Origin: Paraglomus occultum
Taxonomy: Eukaryota > Glomeromycota > Glomeromycetes > Paraglomerales > Paraglomeraceae
Length of the DNA: 10,381 nt
Reading direction: 5' to 3'
NCBI GenBank assembly: GCA_910592205.1
Contig: CAJVPJ010001345.1
Coordinates: forward strand, 1 to 10,381
Shown: positions 7,536-10,381 of the stretch, in pieces
Layout of the letters: each line of letters opens with the position of its first letter
Numbering within the stretch: the first letter of the stretch is position 1
Program-made: the position numbers and the translations under genes
Notes under the pieces: generated by a model
The model's database searches: none
Told to the model about the DNA's origin: nothing
Seen by the model: only the letters and a program-made list of their open reading frames with translations

Positions 7536-10334
7536 TTAAATAATTTTGTGCTTATCATTAAGAACACGATCCAGATTGAACGCGGCTACAGAAAATATAG
7601 AGTGTTTAGCATCATATACATCACATTCCGATCTTCTGGTTAACGGAATTCATTCCGACTTACCGCTAATAAATGCAATATGCGTAAATGCCTGTGGAAA
7701 GTTTCCTAACAACTCGCCAGATTGTGCGACTTCCTCTGAATACAATCCGAGATGGTTAAGGAATCCTATCATTTGTTCGAATATGAACTCGGCGCGTTCA
7801 AGCTTGTCTTTGTCAAATCGGCCAGCACGTGTAAGAGCTTCAATTAGCCAGAATGTGCACATCGAGAACGAACCTTCTATTCCTCCGACGCCTATTTTTT
7901 TATACAGCGAAAGTCATGCTAAGATAATACCGCAACACGCAACATACACGTCATTGACGTAAGCTTACCATCTTCAACAGCAAGATGATCATATCTGTAC
8001 ACAAAATTATTTACTGTCAGACCGCCTACGCCACCATAGTGGTAATAAAGGTTAACAACGAACATCTGTTTACTCGATAACTTTGATAACGACAGATGAT
8101 GTTTATACTAATACTATCTTACCCTTCGCAGGTGAACGTAAGATTCGGTTCATCGTGTCCAAAAACCGAGGGTCTGTCGGGCTCAGAAAGAACACCAACG
8201 GCATTATGAGCAACGATGAATCCAATGTATCAGTCGACTCATACGACTGAGAGAACATTCTTTGGTCAGGGTTCCATGCGCGAGTCATGATCTCTTCGTA
8301 TATTTCATCTCGCGTCTCTAACCATTTGCTCCTGTCTGGACATGGAAACACTCGTTTGTCCGATAGACGAAGCGCTTTCAATTGAAAAAAAAAAAAAAAA
8401 AGAGAATTAATAGTTATAGAGAACCGTTTTTACGATAATACTATAAAGTATTTCACAGTATCTGTTTCTCCTCCATCTACACGTTATTACCTCGATCAAC
8501 AGCTACCCAACACATTATCTTTGAGAATGTGAAATGCTGTTTCTTTCCCCTGACTTCCCAGATACCCATATCAACTTGCCTCCAGTTATGGACGACATAG
8601 TTGACCAGCTGCCGAACGATACACCACATATCAAATGAAACAGGGTTGGCATATTTATTGTACAGATAAATTGCATCCAGTAATTCGCCATAAATATCGA
8701 GTTGAATATGGCTGAATGCACTATTGCCAATACGCACTGGACAGGAGCCGCGATAGCCCTCGAGGTGATTTAATTCAATCTCTGGCAATATTTTGTCTCC
8801 CTCAATGCTGTACATGATGTTCAGCGAACCATCTTCATTCTACACGATTTTGCACATGGATGTGAGCAAGTACGTGGATACCATATATTTGCATTATTGA
8901 GAAATTCTCATTAACTCACCAGATCGTGGCATCGCCGGAACATAAATTCCATATAGCTCTCGGCCTCTTCTGTCAGGCCTATCCTCATGAGAGCATAGAC
9001 CGTAAACGACGAATCCCTCACCCAGGTATATCGGTAATCCCAATTACGAACGCCCCCAATAGCTACAATTTGCAATAAAGAGTTAACGGGGAATGTATCG
9101 ACGCGTACCGTTAACTGTAATGAATAGTGAGTTTTTTACCTTCAGGAAGACCGAAAGTAGGGGATGCAACTACGGCACCAGTCTACATAATAAGTATGGT
9201 AATGCAACATATAACCTTTCAAGCATTCCGTAGCAAATGCACAGCTTTTTCTACCCGAAAACACCCAAGCCTTCTCACCGGCTCATAAGTCATTAGTTTC
9301 AAAGCCAATGCACTTCGATGCACGTGTTCTCTCCATCTACCTTTATACGACGACCGAGAAATCCAGTTTTGCCAAAACCTAAGACTTTGCTTGAACAATG
9401 TGTTCAACAAAGTCATCGACAATGGAGGGTCGGGATACTCTTTAGATGTTTTCGTGCCAGGCGGCTGTTTGTCAGACCCGTCAACAATTTCTCTCAATAC
9501 AAATTTAATAGACTGGCCCTCTTGCAAAGTAAACTCTGCAACAACTCCAGGACCCAAGTCCCATTCACGCGTCACTTTCTTCCAAGTAATATTCGGAGGC
9601 TCATGTTCTCCGGCATTGACTATATAGCGCAGGTCTAGAGATAATCCGTTTGAGTTGAAGATGACGCGAACATCATCCGACACATCTTTCGAATTCGGAT
9701 ATGATTCGAATCTAGTAGTGTGCTCATCACGAGCATAGTTAAAGGCAGGAAAGAGCTCAACACGTAAGGAAACCTCTCCTCTAATGACTTCTACACTTCT
9801 AATTAACCACGGCAGAAGTTGTTTATGAAGAGAACGAGCCTGTTTGTCAATTATGTGCATGTAATCAACAATATCGGTCGCCCCATCAGTAGCTAGAAAG
9901 CGGGTGGAGAGAATGTTTGAATTCGGAAGATATTGCTGTTTGGTTCTATCGTAAGCGATTGGCCGGATCGAGAAATGGCCTTAGAATAGGAAAGTTGTGA
10001 AAGAATATAACGTAACTACGCAAGTTTCTTGTTCATGTAAACATGCATATAAATTTCGTATAATACTTGCCTCCCTACATTCATTAAAATCATTGTTCAG
10101 CAAACACAAGTCATTAGAATAAAGAAGAACATCAGTCATTATAAGTTGTCGGGTCCATTATTGTGTTCAAAATGCTGATCAGTCTATACCTTATTTGCAT
10201 CTAATAATCGACAAAACACGGATGGACTATCAAACTTTGGGTAACAAAAGAAGTCGATCGAGCCATCAGTGCCACACAAACATACAGTTCGTAAATTCCC
10301 AATAAATCCGTAATTTTCAATTGGAAGATATCCT
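7536..10334 (-). CDS. glycoside hydrolase family 15 protein (glucoamylase/trehalase-like), 5' end outside the window
   Basis: Exons on the minus strand: 10334 (or 10332)-10190, a 4-base exon 10074-10071, 9979-9279, 9182-9140, 9062-8920, 8839-8491, 8374-8123, 8025-7969, 7891-7664 and 7585-7536. They encode about 656 residues, nearly the whole of a bacterial-type GH15 enzyme. GH15 enzymes are inverting exo-acting glucosidases; members with this domain order include glucoamylase-like enzymes and trehalases, so the substrate is not settled. The N-terminal beta-sandwich starts with [16 protein letters not shown] and [18 protein letters not shown]. The (alpha/alpha)6 barrel begins near [32 protein letters not shown] lines the substrate site. 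The Glu of GIWEVRG (8557-8555) is the likely general acid and that of [12 protein letters not shown] (7877-7875) the likely general base. The C-terminal landmarks [17 protein letters not shown] are present. No signal peptide can be judged because the first exon is missing. Introns are 77-116 bases. Confidence 0.94.
8385..8401 (-). other. 17-base homopolymer forming the polypyrimidine tract of a GH15 intron
   Basis: A run of 17 A on the plus strand, T17 on the GH15 coding strand, lies 10 bases before the acceptor of the 8490-8375 intron (ends caattgaaag). It is placed where a polypyrimidine tract should be. Its length makes it prone to slippage and sequencing error, but it is intronic. Confidence 0.6.
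10071..10074 (-). other. candidate 4-base micro-exon (GGAG) of the GH15 gene
   Basis: The exon ending at 10190 finishes in phase 0 (GAT GCA AAT AAG, then GTATAG), while the exon starting at 9979 needs one extra base before GC CAT TTC. Direct splicing would shift the frame. GGAG at 10074-10071 restores it and gives DANKGGHFSIRP, exactly the Gly-Gly expected in the family. It is preceded by an acceptor (atgtag) and followed by GCAAGT, a strong GC-type donor. The flanking introns are then 115 and 91 bases. The alternative is a one-base error or a non-canonical splice. Confidence 0.5.
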
Positions 10335-10381
10335 CTACATCAATAACGATAAAATCGATTAGCTCACTCTTTACAAGGTGT

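Noticed and set aside
7385-7567. Minus-strand open frame of 60 codons
   Set aside because: Different frame from the GH15 end, covering the spacer and last exon; no homology visible.
7546-7962. Plus-strand open frame of 138 codons
   Set aside because: It is antisense to GH15 exons whose protein is clearly conserved ([10 protein letters not shown] and others).
9318-9638. Plus-strand open frames of 106 and 78 codons
   Set aside because: Antisense shadows of the long GH15 exon 9979-9279.
1-10381. Search for tRNA, rRNA and CRISPR arrays
   Set aside because: No cloverleaf-like sequence, rRNA core or regularly spaced direct repeats were seen; intron content shows that the DNA is eukaryotic.

Overview
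The window is nuclear DNA from a fungus. The three well supported protein genes are each cut by short GT-AG introns, most of them 77 to 155 bases and many within 77 to 80. They encode fungal-type housekeeping proteins: complex III hinge subunit Qcr6, AMPK gamma subunit Snf4, and a family GH15 glycosidase. The noncoding DNA is AT-rich and holds worn Tc1/mariner and pogo/Tigger remnants. Some short motifs in it recall, from memory only, lineage-specific proteins of arbuscular mycorrhizal fungi such as Rhizophagus. An early-diverging fungus, perhaps Glomeromycotina, is the best guess. The species cannot be named from this sequence.

Bases 1-4548 are a relic-rich half with no clearly intact gene. 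From left to right it holds: an open-frame edge at 1-75; a frame-broken methyltransferase-like stretch at 211-673 (minus); an unassigned Cys-containing frame at 876-1331 (minus); a Tc1-like transposase scrap at 1335-1458 (minus); a short Cys/His cluster at 1541-1696 (minus); a pseudogene with two stops and one frameshift at 2083-2300 (plus); a short basic reading frame at 2477-2611 (minus); a pogo-type transposase remnant at 2764-3152 (minus); and the 5' end of a second pogo/Tigger element with its CENP-B-like helix-turn-helix at 3302-3754 (plus).

Bases 4549-10381 are gene-dense. QCR6 (minus, 4 exons, 93 residues) and SNF4 (plus, 7 exons, 330 residues) are divergent and share a 531-base promoter region with a HAP-type CCAAT site. 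SNF4 converges with the GH15 gene (minus, at least 10 exons, 5' end beyond the window), with only 205 bases between the stop codons. All exon junctions given here were joined by hand and keep frame. One GH15 junction keeps frame only if a 4-base micro-exon is included.

The three genes touch carbon and energy metabolism: respiration (Qcr6), energy sensing (Snf4) and glucoside or trehalose hydrolysis (GH15). Nothing in the sequence shows that they are co-regulated.
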